A stretch of 64,000 nt of DNA. Source: Sphingomonas sp. BK580. GTDB lineage: Bacteria > Pseudomonadota > Alphaproteobacteria > Sphingomonadales > Sphingomonadaceae. The stretch is taken from contig NZ_JACIAY010000002.1 in assembly GCF_014194975.1 (NCBI RefSeq), positions 372,001-436,000 on the forward strand, written 5' to 3'. The notes below the pieces were generated by a model that saw only the letters and a program-made list of their open reading frames with translations, ran no database searches and had not been told where the DNA came from. Shown piece after piece: positions 28,944 to 38,204 of this stretch. Numbering within the stretch: the first letter of the stretch is position 1; each line of letters opens with the position of its first letter. The position numbers were made by a program, and so were the translations under genes.

Positions 28944-30280
28944 CTGGCTGACGGCAGCGCAGATGACACAGGCCTCGAGTGGTCTTGTCGGCGAAGCACG
29001 ACGAGAAATGCGACCGGACGGGGCCGTGGTGCCGGTTGCAGCTATGGGATCGACATCAATCCTCGTGCTGACGATGATTTTCATAGAACGTTCGCGCAAG
29101 TACCCTAGATATCGCCACAACAGCTGCATGAGACGCTCGTTAGAACTCGATCGGATTACGGACGCAGCGACCGGCTCCGATCGTGAAGTCGCACGTTCAT
29201 CGCCGCGTCGGTTCCCGCTGGTTCCGCACCGGCATCGCGACATGTTCGCCGCGTGACTTCTTGAGCCCGTGAGGGTTTTGACCATTCGACGCGGTCAGCT
29301 CGTCGCGGGAAAGCGCCGCGGCGGATTGAAGTGCAGCGACGACCGGACGCGCCTGGAAGATAACTGACCGATGGGGACTGCAGTTGCCGTTGCGGCGGCA
29401 AAATGGATGCGCAATTCTAGCAATTGTTGCGACGATGGCGCTGGATCACCCGTCCCTGCTGGCATGTTGGCCGGTCGCCCGCGCGATCGACACAGTCAGT
29501 AGCAATCGAGGTGAGTTGTCATCGTCGAACATCGCCCAGCAAATCTTCGCACAACCTATTACCTGGCTCAACTGGCTCTTTGCAGTAGGCGCATGCGTCA
29601 TTCGGCCTGTTCTGATCCATCGCGTCGACCCAAGGTTCGGGAGCGAAGAGCATTTCGCGAAGAAGCTCTCTCGGCAACTCTTAACGGCGCTTATCACTCG
29701 TCTTCGTCAGCATCGTTCGAGAATCCATCGAACCCGAAAACCCGTCGGTTTCGGGAGATTAGGACAGGGTGTCTCCGATAATCTAACCGCTCGATCTCGG
29801 AGGTGCACACCTCGATCTCGTAGGTGTTGTTCCCGCTACTGGCAAAGCCCTGACACCCGTCGTCAGTGACGCAGCGACCCGTTTCGAATCGGTTTCAGAT
29901 TTCAGTGTCGGTATCTCGGATGACGCGTATTGCTCGACATGCAGCGCAGGCGAGCAGGTGGTAGGTCAGCAGTTTACGTTCTGTCCTCAAGCATCGTGAA
30001 ATCTATATATTTTGTTGTATGCGATAGCAGTGGTGAAAGCATAAACTAAGTAGACGCCGGTTTATCTTAGACATTAATAATGGTATCTGCTGGGGGCACC
30101 GTTTTCAGCGAAACTTTAATATATCTGAGTATGACTCTGTTTGTCTGCTATCCTCCCACACCAAGCCAACTCGAGCGCTCCGCGGCACGCTCGAAGGGCT
30201 CGGGCACCGATAGGACGAGTGGCCGGAGCCGGGCGGCGGGTAGGGCGCCTTGAGAGACCGTCGGTTGAGTCTTCAGAAGC
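28944..30280. other. Gene-poor, lower-GC region
   Basis: About 1.3 kb between the glycan locus and the signalling island. Short open frames exist on both strands (for example 28963-29256 and 29384-29869 on +) but none resembles a known family or has good codon structure. The segment at about 29990-30140 is strikingly AT-rich for this genome. It may be a decayed insertion or a regulatory/ncRNA region. Confidence 0.4.
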
Positions 30281-31414
30281 TCAGGCGTGGGCCGAGCGCC
30301 TCGTGCGGCGCGCCCATGCCGGCGCGGGGCGAGCCAGCTTTTGTCGCCGGAGCGCCGCGTCCGCTTCCTCAAGGAGAAGGTTCATCTCACCGGCGCAGCG
30401 GGATAAGCGGCTCGAACCAAGGCTGACGCCGACGCTGACCGCCTGTTCGTTGACAAAATAAGGAGCGCTCAGCCGGAGAACGATGTCGTTCGCCCGGGCG
30501 GAGATGATGTCCGGTGACGGCGCTCCAGCTTGCATGACGACGAACTCGTCTCCGCCCAGACGCGCGACCGCGTCGCCGCGCGCGGCAGAGAGGGCCAATC
30601 GCTCGCCGACAGCACAGAGAAGCGCGTCGCCGGCAGCATGGCCGAGCTGATCGTTGACCTGCTTGAAGCCGTCGAGATCGAGATAGTGGAGCGCGTAGCC
30701 GCCTGCCCTCGCGCCGATCCGTTCCGAGTCAGCGATAGCTTCGGCGAGGGCGAAGCGGTTCATCAATCCGGTCAGGTGGTCGCGGCGGGCGAGGGCGGCG
30801 ATCGCGGTGCTGGTGACGGACTGCCGCTCCTGCGCGATATGTCGCTTGGCAAGGCTGCGTAGCCCGCCGGCCAGCAGCGCGACAAGGCAGAGCGCGGCGA
30901 CTGCACGATCGGCGTCGGCGCCGGCGCCCAGGATCCAGGCGGGTGGCAGGACAGCGAGAAGGACGCTTCCCCCGGCGATGAAAGGTCGCAATGCCGTTGT
31001 GGCGACCGCACCTGCGGCATAGCCGACGACGAGGACCGCGACGGCTAGATGGAGCGATGGCACAGGCAGGACCAGCGCGCGCGCCGCGAAGCAGCCGAAC
31101 AGCGCGGCGAAGGCAAGGTAGGACGCGCCGAACCGTCGCTCTAACGCGCGGGCATCAAGCCTTGTCAGGGCTGCTGACGCGCAACGCGCGCGGCCGCGAT
31201 AGAGCAGCGCTAACCGCCAGCCGCTGGCTCCCGTGCCGGTGAAGGAAAGCATCACGACGACGCCATCGTGCGACCTCAGCGATACCAGGGCGGCGACCAG
31301 CAGGAACAGAGCACTCATGATGGTCGCCGGCATCCTCGTCGCGAACAGGCTCGCGACCCGCTCGGCATAGGGGTCCCTCTGCTCCGGGATGTGTTCTGGC
31401 AGCGCAGCTAGCAT
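30281..31414 (-). CDS. Membrane-anchored diguanylate cyclase (GGDEF)
   Basis: 377 aa. About six transmembrane helices (residues 30-190), then a GGDEF domain: RRDHLTGLMNRFALAEAIA, LDLDGFKQVNDQLGHAAGD, and ARLGGDEFVVMQ (GGDEF at 287-291). Makes c-di-GMP from two GTP. The allosteric RxxD site is missing (ARGD is displaced by one), so product feedback is probably absent. The membrane part is not a recognised sensor family. Confidence 0.87.
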   Translation of the reverse strand: MLAALPEHIPEQRDPYAERVASLFATRMPATIMSALFLLVAALVSLRSHDGVVVMLSFTGTGASGWRLALLYRGRARCASAALTRLDARALERRFGASYLAFAALFGCFAARALVLPVPSLHLAVAVLVVGYAAGAVATTALRPFIAGGSVLLAVLPPAWILGAGADADRAVAALCLVALLAGGLRSLAKRHIAQERQSVTSTAIAALARRDHLTGLMNRFALAEAIADSERIGARAGGYALHYLDLDGFKQVNDQLGHAAGDALLCAVGERLALSAARGDAVARLGGDEFVVMQAGAPSPDIISARANDIVLRLSAPYFVNEQAVSVGVSLGSSRLSRCAGEMNLLLEEADAALRRQKLARPAPAWARRTRRSAHA

Positions 31415-31561
31415 GTCGCGCTCGACGTTGACCGTGACATATTAAGATCGTGAGAACCGGCGGGTCTGCGGTGCGTGGTCGGCGGTGCGCACCCGCTCAG
31501 CCGCGCGGGACGATGCGACGCCGCTGATGATCGCTCAGGCGCGCTGAGCATGGCGTCACGG

Positions 31562-33976
31562 CTAAACTGCCTCGAATCTACGCCAGCTCGAGCTTCCCGC
31601 GAGCGGCCTGCACGCCTGCGTAAGGTCTAGGACCTGGTCGAAGGCAGCCCCGGTCAGCGGTCGGCTGATGTGGTAGCCCTGGATCGTGTCGCATCCCTCG
31701 GCGACCGAGAAGGCAAGCTGCTCGTCCGTTTCGACGCCCTCGACGGTCGTGGCGATGCCGAGGCACGCGCTCATCGTTATGATCGCTCGAACGATGGCGG
31801 CGCTCTCGAGATCGTCGGGCAGCTGCCGTACGAACGATTGATCGATCTTGATCTTGTCGAAGGGAAACCTGCGAAGGTAGCTCAGCGACGAGTAGCCGGT
31901 GCCGAAATCGTCCATGGCAATGCGGATGCCGGCGGCCTTGAGCTCCTTCAGCGTCGCCAGCGTGTTGGCCTCGTCGCTGAGCAGGACACCCTCGGTGATC
32001 TCGAGTTCGAGCCGACCCGCGCCCAAGCCGGATGATCGAAGCGCGGAGAGGATGATCGAGCCCAGAGCGGGATCGCGGAACTGAGCCGGCGACAGGTTTA
32101 CAGCGACGCCGATATGCGATGGCCAGGTCGCCGCCTGCGCGCACGCGGTGCGCAGCACCCAGTCGCCGAGCGGCAGGATCAGTCCGGTCTCCTCGGCGAG
32201 CGGGATGAACTCGATAGGGGAGACGAGGCCGCGCTCAGGGTGGTTCCACCTGACCAGCGCTTCGGCCGCGGTGATCTCACCTGTCTTGGCGTCGACCAGC
32301 GGTTGATAATGAAGCTCGAGCTCGCCCACGCTGATCGCGTGGCGCAGGCCGATCTCGAGCCTGCGGCGTTCCTGCGTCTGCTCATCGAACACCGGATCGT
32401 AGCGGCGCCATGTGGCGCGCCCATCCGACTTGGCCGCGTAGAGCGCGAGATCGGCGTTGCGCAGCAGCTCAGCGGGATCGTCACCGTCGTCTGGCGCCCA
32501 GGCAAAGCCGAGGCTCGCGCCAAGGTGCACCGCCTGCCCGCTATACAGGAAAGGGCGATCACCGATCGTTCTCACCAGACGCTCGGAGAGGATGGCGACG
32601 GAGTCGAGGTGATCCGCGGCGACCTGCAGGACCGCGAACTCGTCGCCACCCAGCCGCGCCAGTACGTCACCTTCGCGCAGCGTGGCCTGCAGCCGCTCCG
32701 TGACCATCTGCAGAATGACGTCTCCTGCGGCATGCCCCAGTGTGTCATTGACCGGTTTGAAGCGGTCCAGATCCAGCATCAGCACCGCGAAGGAACGGTC
32801 GCGATCGCGCCGCGACGCGCTGTGCAGCGACAGCAGGTCGAAGAAGCGCGCCCGGTTCGCCACGCCGGTGAGGGAGTCGTTGAACGCGAGCGTGCGCATC
32901 CGTGCTTCGGTGCGCAGGCGCTCGCGCTGGTCGCGCACGGCGATGACGGTCTGCAGCTTATGCCCGAGCGTGACCTGCGAGCGAAGGACGCGAACCGGGA
33001 TCGTCGTGCCGTCCGCGCTGAGCAATAGTGCTTCGCGCTCCTCCCGCTCTGGCAGGCTGTCGAACTCGACGCCGGGAAGCAGCGAGCTGAGGGATCGACT
33101 CACGAGACCGCCGACGGCGTGGCCGGAGAGCCGCTCGACGCTGCGATTGGCCGTCACGATCGCGTCGCCGCGACAGATCAGTAGGCCTTCCAGCGCCACG
33201 TCGGCGAGTTCGCGGATGCGACGCTGGTCCTGACGAACTCTCGCCTTCGCAGCGAGGTCGAAGCGCCACCCGATCACCGCCAGCGTAAGCAGTGCCGTGG
33301 AGACGCCGGCGACCCAGGGTGCCACCATCTCGGGCGACATCGCGTCATCGGGGAAGACGACGGCGGGGTCGCCCCGCAGCGTCATCGCGGCCATGCCGCA
33401 GAAGTGCAGCACGGCGATGGCGAGCAGAAGCAGAGCCGGCGCCGCACGCCGGACGCGGTGCCGGCGATGCGAGAGCGTCATCATGCCCGCCCCGGCGATC
33501 GGCACACCGAGAAGCAGTGACAAGAGGATGAGCGCAGGGTTCCAGCTGACCGAGCCCCGAACCAGGTAGGCGGACTGGCCGATGTAGTGGAGCCCGGCGA
33601 TGCCCACACCGATGATGAGCCCTGCAACGAATTGCCTGGCACTCCGGCGTGATCGCATCGACACGAGCATGCCGGCGCCGATCCCAAGGATCGCGCACAC
33701 CAGCGACACGACCGTGATTGCCGGATCGAAGGCGGCGTCCACGCCGGGCCGGAAGGCGAGCAGTACGATGAAATGGGTCGCCCAGGCGGTGCAGCCGCCC
33801 GCGACGATACTTACAACCGCCCATCGCCGCCGCGTGGTCCCGTTCGCGCGCGCCGCATGTCGGGCGATGGCGAAGCTCGCATAGACGCCGACGGCGCAGA
33901 CCAGCGCCGCCATGCTGACGAGCCAGCGATCGTGGCCATGCGCGATGCAGTGCGCGATTGCTTGCAAGACACCCAT
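31562..33976 (-). CDS. MHYT-PAS-GGDEF-EAL bifunctional c-di-GMP enzyme
   Basis: 804 aa. An N-terminal seven-helix MHYT sensor carries three His motifs (THF at 67-69, LHY at 129-131, LHF at 190-192), proposed in this family to bind copper and sense gases. A PAS-like domain (about 255-350) is followed by GGDEF (443-447, with REGD I-site) and EAL (572-574; later DDFGTGYSSL and EGVET). Both catalytic sites look intact, so the balance of synthesis and hydrolysis is presumably set by the sensor. It lies on the strand opposite to the chemoreceptor. Confidence 0.9.
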   Translation of the reverse strand: MGVLQAIAHCIAHGHDRWLVSMAALVCAVGVYASFAIARHAARANGTTRRRWAVVSIVAGGCTAWATHFIVLLAFRPGVDAAFDPAITVVSLVCAILGIGAGMLVSMRSRRSARQFVAGLIIGVGIAGLHYIGQSAYLVRGSVSWNPALILLSLLLGVPIAGAGMMTLSHRRHRVRRAAPALLLLAIAVLHFCGMAAMTLRGDPAVVFPDDAMSPEMVAPWVAGVSTALLTLAVIGWRFDLAAKARVRQDQRRIRELADVALEGLLICRGDAIVTANRSVERLSGHAVGGLVSRSLSSLLPGVEFDSLPEREEREALLLSADGTTIPVRVLRSQVTLGHKLQTVIAVRDQRERLRTEARMRTLAFNDSLTGVANRARFFDLLSLHSASRRDRDRSFAVLMLDLDRFKPVNDTLGHAAGDVILQMVTERLQATLREGDVLARLGGDEFAVLQVAADHLDSVAILSERLVRTIGDRPFLYSGQAVHLGASLGFAWAPDDGDDPAELLRNADLALYAAKSDGRATWRRYDPVFDEQTQERRRLEIGLRHAISVGELELHYQPLVDAKTGEITAAEALVRWNHPERGLVSPIEFIPLAEETGLILPLGDWVLRTACAQAATWPSHIGVAVNLSPAQFRDPALGSIILSALRSSGLGAGRLELEITEGVLLSDEANTLATLKELKAAGIRIAMDDFGTGYSSLSYLRRFPFDKIKIDQSFVRQLPDDLESAAIVRAIITMSACLGIATTVEGVETDEQLAFSVAEGCDTIQGYHISRPLTGAAFDQVLDLTQACRPLAGSSSWRRFEAV

Positions 33977-34425
33977 GCGCCCGGACTAGGCTGCTCGTCT
34001 TAACGTAAGATCAGCAGAACGAAGGTTCGCACCTGATCTAGAGCAAGCCGAGAAGGAGGCTTGTGAAACGCGAGGAAGCTCGACCGCTGCCCGGCGCCGG
34101 TGACAATCCTCAATGTGGAAACGCTTCTATTTTACATTCGGACGCAGGGCGGGAAAGAGCTTTAACGTCGCTTAAAGAAGTGGATCTCGTGCATTCTTGG
34201 GCGGGAATATGAATAACCCATAAAGCATGAACGTACAGATTTCCTTACGGAGATATGCCGGTCCCGTCCCCTCGGAATGATGGCGGTAGCAAGATTAATG
34301 TAGACGTCAGAAGGTTAATCGTATGCGATATCACTGTGTCGATCAACAAAATGAATTTTATAATCTGTAGGGCCAGCGGACCTTTACTCTCGTTCGCCAG
34401 TTTGGCGGCCATCAGGAGTAAAAAG
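33977..34425. other. Divergent intergenic region
   Basis: About 450 bases between the divergent MHYT protein and chemoreceptor genes. The half next to the chemoreceptor (34110-34390) is AT-rich and should hold its promoter. No gene or RNA recognised. Confidence 0.45.
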
Positions 34426-35838
34426 ATGGTCAGCTGGTTTCGCAACAATGCCCCGATCCGCGTCAAATTCCGCGTGGTGGTCGCCTTCCAGATCGCGGTA
34501 GCCGCGCTGAGCCTCGGGCTGATCTATCTGGCAGCGGTGTCGCCGGCCACCGAGCTGTCGCGCATCATGTTGTGCGGCACGGCCCTCGCGTCGCTGCCGG
34601 TGCTCCTCACCTGGTACAGCGGCAAGCTCATCAGCGACCCGTATGTCACCACCGTGGTTCGCATGGAGGGGCTGGCAGCGGGCGATCTCGACAGCGCTAT
34701 CCTCTACTCCGATCATCGCGACTGCGTGGGACGCATGACGCGCGCGATGCAGGTCTTCCGAAACAATGCGGAGACGATCAGGCGAGCAAGCGCTGACTCA
34801 CAGGTGATGGTCGAGGCATTGGGGGCGGGTCTCGGGCGCATGGCTGCCGGCGACCTGACGGCAGCGATCGTCACACCGTTCGCGGAGCAGTTCGAGACGG
34901 TCCGACGCGACTTCAACGCTGCCAGAGAGTCGATGGCCTCGACGTTGAACAGGGTGTCGGTCGTGGCATCGGGCATCAACAGCGGCAGCAGCGACATCCG
35001 CGCGGCGTCGGACGACCTGTCGCGGCGCACCGAGCAGCAGGCGGCAGCGCTGGAGGAGACCGCCGCCGCGATGGAAGAGATCACGACGACGGTGCGCCAG
35101 ACCGCGGATGGCGCGGCCAAGGCCCGTGAGCTCGTGTCGCAGGCCCGAGGTGAGGCGCAGGCCTCCGGCGACATCGTCGAGCGCGCGGTGAGCGCGATGG
35201 GCGGGATCGAGCGCACGTCCGCCGAGATCGCCGACATCATCGGCGTCATCGATGGCATCGCCTTCCAGACGAACCTGCTGGCGCTCAACGCCGGCGTCGA
35301 GGCCGCCCGCGCGGGTGACGCCGGCAGAGGCTTCGCCGTTGTTGCCTCCGAGGTTCGCGCGCTCGCGCAGCGCTCCGCCGATGCCGCCAAGGACGTCAAG
35401 GCGCGCATCGCCGCCTCGACCGTCCAGGTCGAGGTGGGGGTCGAGTTGGTCAACGCCACCGGTGTCGCGTTGCGCGGGATCAACGGGCGCGTCGAGGAGA
35501 TCAGCGCGATCGTCACGACGATCGCCGCCTCGGCCAAGGAGCAGGCGGTCGGACTGCAGCAGGTCAACACCGCCATCTCGGAGATGGACGGCGTGACGCA
35601 GCAGAACGCCGCGATGGTCGAGCAGGCGACGGCGGCGACGCGCGGCCTGGCGGCGGACGCCGAGAAGCTGGCGGAGGAGGTCGCGCTCTTCACGCTGGCG
35701 GAGGAGGGCACCGATCGAACGGATCGACGGCAGCACGCGCGGCCCGGGCACGATAGCAAGCGGCTCCAGATCGTGCGACCGACGCCGCGGGTGGCGGCGC
35801 TGCGGCAGACCGCGCAGGAAGACTGGGCGGCCTTCTGA
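34426..35838 (+). CDS. Methyl-accepting chemotaxis protein
   Basis: 470 aa. Short N-terminus with two membrane helices and almost no periplasmic sensor domain, then HAMP-like linkers and a full signalling hairpin ([20 protein letters not shown], then [20 protein letters not shown]). The protein ends EDWAAF, an xWxxF tail like the CheR/CheB tether of E. coli receptors (NWETF). ATG 34426 has AGGAG five to nine bases upstream. With such a small outside domain it may sense membrane or cytoplasmic cues. The next gene starts inside its stop codon. Confidence 0.9.
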   Translation: MVSWFRNNAPIRVKFRVVVAFQIAVAALSLGLIYLAAVSPATELSRIMLCGTALASLPVLLTWYSGKLISDPYVTTVVRMEGLAAGDLDSAILYSDHRDCVGRMTRAMQVFRNNAETIRRASADSQVMVEALGAGLGRMAAGDLTAAIVTPFAEQFETVRRDFNAARESMASTLNRVSVVASGINSGSSDIRAASDDLSRRTEQQAAALEETAAAMEEITTTVRQTADGAAKARELVSQARGEAQASGDIVERAVSAMGGIERTSAEIADIIGVIDGIAFQTNLLALNAGVEAARAGDAGRGFAVVASEVRALAQRSADAAKDVKARIAASTVQVEVGVELVNATGVALRGINGRVEEISAIVTTIAASAKEQAVGLQQVNTAISEMDGVTQQNAAMVEQATAATRGLAADAEKLAEEVALFTLAEEGTDRTDRRQHARPGHDSKRLQIVRPTPRVAALRQTAQEDWAAF

Positions 35839-36233
35839 TGCCCCTTCAGATCGAGCGGCGACCTGGCCATATCCTCGTTCATGGCAGCGGCCTGGCGAGC
35901 CTTGCCGACGCTCAGCGGCACTTCCGCGAGCTCTCATCGCTGCTGGTCGCGGAGCGACGAACGACAAGGGGCGTGCGGCTGCTGATCGATCTTCGCGCCG
36001 CCACGCCGCATCCGCCGGAGGTCGCATCTCACATCGAGCGGGTTCTTCCGGTCCTATACCGCGCCAGAGACCGCGTCGCGGTCGTGGTTCGCGACTCAAC
36101 CCGGAAACATGAGACGAAGCGCTCGCATGATCCTTCCTACACTGACGTGTTCCTGACGCTGGCGGCCGCCGAGGCGTACCTCGGGCAGGCCCATACGCAC
36201 CCATGTTCGCTCGACAGCCCAGCCGTGGCGTAG
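35838..36233 (+). CDS. STAS-like small protein coupled to the chemoreceptor
   Basis: 131 aa. ATG shares one base with the chemoreceptor stop (TGATG), so translation is coupled. Alternating strands and helices (HILVHGSGLASLADAQRHF, GVRLLIDLRAATPHPPE, RVAVVVRDSTRK) suggest a STAS/SpoIIAA-like fold. No phospho-Ser motif is certain. Possibly an accessory factor for the receptor array; function unknown. Confidence 0.6.
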   Translation: MPLQIERRPGHILVHGSGLASLADAQRHFRELSSLLVAERRTTRGVRLLIDLRAATPHPPEVASHIERVLPVLYRARDRVAVVVRDSTRKHETKRSHDPSYTDVFLTLAAAEAYLGQAHTHPCSLDSPAVA

Positions 36234-36306
36234 AGGTGTCGAGCGCTTTTCAGCGCTGCGAGGGATGTGGAACAATCCATTAAGAACCTGGCTGTAGGGT
36301 CCGCCG

Positions 36307-38088
36307 ATGAGCTCGCTGTCGCCAAACTACGAAGAGGCGCGGCTCGACGCGCTCCTTCAACTCAAGCTGCTGGATACGCCGGCGAGCGAGAGCTTCGATC
36401 GCATCACCCGCATGGCCAGCCTGATCTTCGGGCTGCCCGTCGCCGCGGTATCGCTGACCGATCGCGATCGCCAGTGGTTCAAGTCCCGCGTCGGCGTTGA
36501 TCATTCCAGCATCCCGCGCGACGGTGCGCCGTGCGCGCGCGTCGCCGAGGCGGGGCAGCCGCTCGTCATCGAGGATCTGCTCGACCACCCGCATTATGCC
36601 GGGAGCGTGCTCGCCCATGCCGGTACCCGCTTCTATGCGGGGGCGCCGCTGATCACCAGCGAAGGCTACGGGCTCGGCGCGCTCTGCGTGCTCGGCACCG
36701 AACCGCGCCGGGCGGCGCCGGCGGAATTGTCCGCGCTTGTCGATCTGGCCGCCATGGTGATGGCGCAGATCGAACTGCAGCATGCCTTCGGCCGGATCGA
36801 CCCCGTCAGCGGCCTGCCCATGCGCAGCCAATTCCGCGACGACCTGCTCGATCTCGCGCGCGAGCGCCACGGCGAGCGGCAGATCGTGGTCTTCGTGGAC
36901 ATCGCGCGCGACGAGCAGATCAGCCGGATCAGTCGGGCACTCGGCGGCGCGCGCGTCGACGATCTGATACGAGAGGCTGCCCGTTCGCTTCGCGCCGCCC
37001 TCGACGGGGATCGTCGGCTGTACCACGTCGGTGCTGCCCAGTTCGCCTTTCTCGCGCCGGCTGGCGCCGATCCGCACGATTACACCGCGGATCTCCGCTC
37101 CGGCTCCGCGGCGATACGAGCATCGTCCTCCGTCCGCTTCGTCACCAGTCTGGCCATCGGGGTTCGCCCGTTCGCGCTCGGCGAGGTCTCGCCCGACGAC
37201 CTCCTACGCGGCGCCGCTGCGGCCGCGCAGGATGCTCGCGGCGTGTCAGGATCGGTCTCGCTCTATTCTTCCTCGAGCGACCGGGCACACCAGCGGCAGT
37301 ACGTGCTGATGCAGGATTTCGCCGCCGCCTTGGCCGCGAGAGACCAGCTTCGGCTCGTGTATCAGCCGCGGATCGACCTCGCGACGGGACGGTGCATCGG
37401 TGCGGAAGCGCTGCTCCGGTGGCGATACCCGCGTCTCGGCGACGTGTCCCCCGCCGAGTTCATCCCCATCATCGAACAGACGTCGCTTGCCCTGTCCACC
37501 ACGCGGTGGGTCCTCGACGCCGCCATGGCGCAGCTCGCCCGCTGGGACCGCGGCGGCCTGACGTTCCGGCTCTCGGTCAATCTGTCCGCGGTCAACCTGA
37601 GCGAGCCCGACCTCGTCGCCCGCGTTCAGGCCGGCTTGTTGCGGGCAGGACTGTTGCCCGAGCAGCTCGAGCTGGAACTGACCGAGAGCGCGATCATGGA
37701 GCATCCCGAGCAGGCGATCGGGGTACTGCGCGAGCTCGCCGCGGCCGGCATCTGCCTCGCCATCGACGATTTCGGGACGGGGCAGAGCAGTCTCGCCTAC
37801 CTGCAGCAGATCCCGGCGCAGGTCGTGAAGATCGACCAGGCCTTCGTGCGCTCGCTGACCGACGCCGGCGGAGCCGACTACGTGCTCCTCGAGACGATGG
37901 TCGCGATGGCGCACAAGCTCGGCCATCGCGTCGTCGCGGAGGGGGTCGAGACGAGCTCGGCCGCCGAGATCGTCGCGGCGCTGGGCTGCGAGGAAGCGCA
38001 GGGCTATTGGTTCGCCCGCCCGATGGAGGAGGACGTCTTCGCCTCTTGGATGCGCTCTGCTGACGGCCGGCGCCGGTACGCGGGCTGA
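36307..38088 (+). CDS. GAF-(degenerate GGDEF)-EAL phosphodiesterase
   Basis: 593 aa. GAF domain at about 20-160 (FDRITRMASLIFGLPVAAVS, then CARVAEAGQPLVIEDL), a GGDEF remnant whose signature is replaced by HVGAAQF (240-246), and an EAL domain with intact EAL (367-369), LELTES, DDFGTGQSSL and EGVET. So c-di-GMP hydrolysis is predicted and synthesis is not. The dead GGDEF may bind GTP as a regulator, as in some EAL proteins. Confidence 0.88.
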   Translation: MSSLSPNYEEARLDALLQLKLLDTPASESFDRITRMASLIFGLPVAAVSLTDRDRQWFKSRVGVDHSSIPRDGAPCARVAEAGQPLVIEDLLDHPHYAGSVLAHAGTRFYAGAPLITSEGYGLGALCVLGTEPRRAAPAELSALVDLAAMVMAQIELQHAFGRIDPVSGLPMRSQFRDDLLDLARERHGERQIVVFVDIARDEQISRISRALGGARVDDLIREAARSLRAALDGDRRLYHVGAAQFAFLAPAGADPHDYTADLRSGSAAIRASSSVRFVTSLAIGVRPFALGEVSPDDLLRGAAAAAQDARGVSGSVSLYSSSSDRAHQRQYVLMQDFAAALAARDQLRLVYQPRIDLATGRCIGAEALLRWRYPRLGDVSPAEFIPIIEQTSLALSTTRWVLDAAMAQLARWDRGGLTFRLSVNLSAVNLSEPDLVARVQAGLLRAGLLPEQLELELTESAIMEHPEQAIGVLRELAAAGICLAIDDFGTGQSSLAYLQQIPAQVVKIDQAFVRSLTDAGGADYVLLETMVAMAHKLGHRVVAEGVETSSAAEIVAALGCEEAQGYWFARPMEEDVFASWMRSADGRRRYAG

Positions 38089-38204
38089 GCAATGTGCCGA
38101 GGCGCTAGCCCTGCCGTGCTCCCGCGCGAACCTTGGCGCACTTAACGCTTTGTTTTGAATGGCTTCCTAGATGCGGTCCGACAAATCGCGCCGGGCCAGA
38201 CCAG

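Noticed and set aside
29384..29869. Possible 160-codon gene in the gene-poor region
   Set aside because: No recognisable domain, Arg/Ser-rich end and poor codon structure; left inside the intergenic note.
34017..34028. GAAC-N4-GTTC palindrome like the Gram-positive LexA box
   Set aside because: Alphaproteobacterial LexA uses GTTC-N7-GTTC direct repeats; a single 8-base palindrome is likely by chance.
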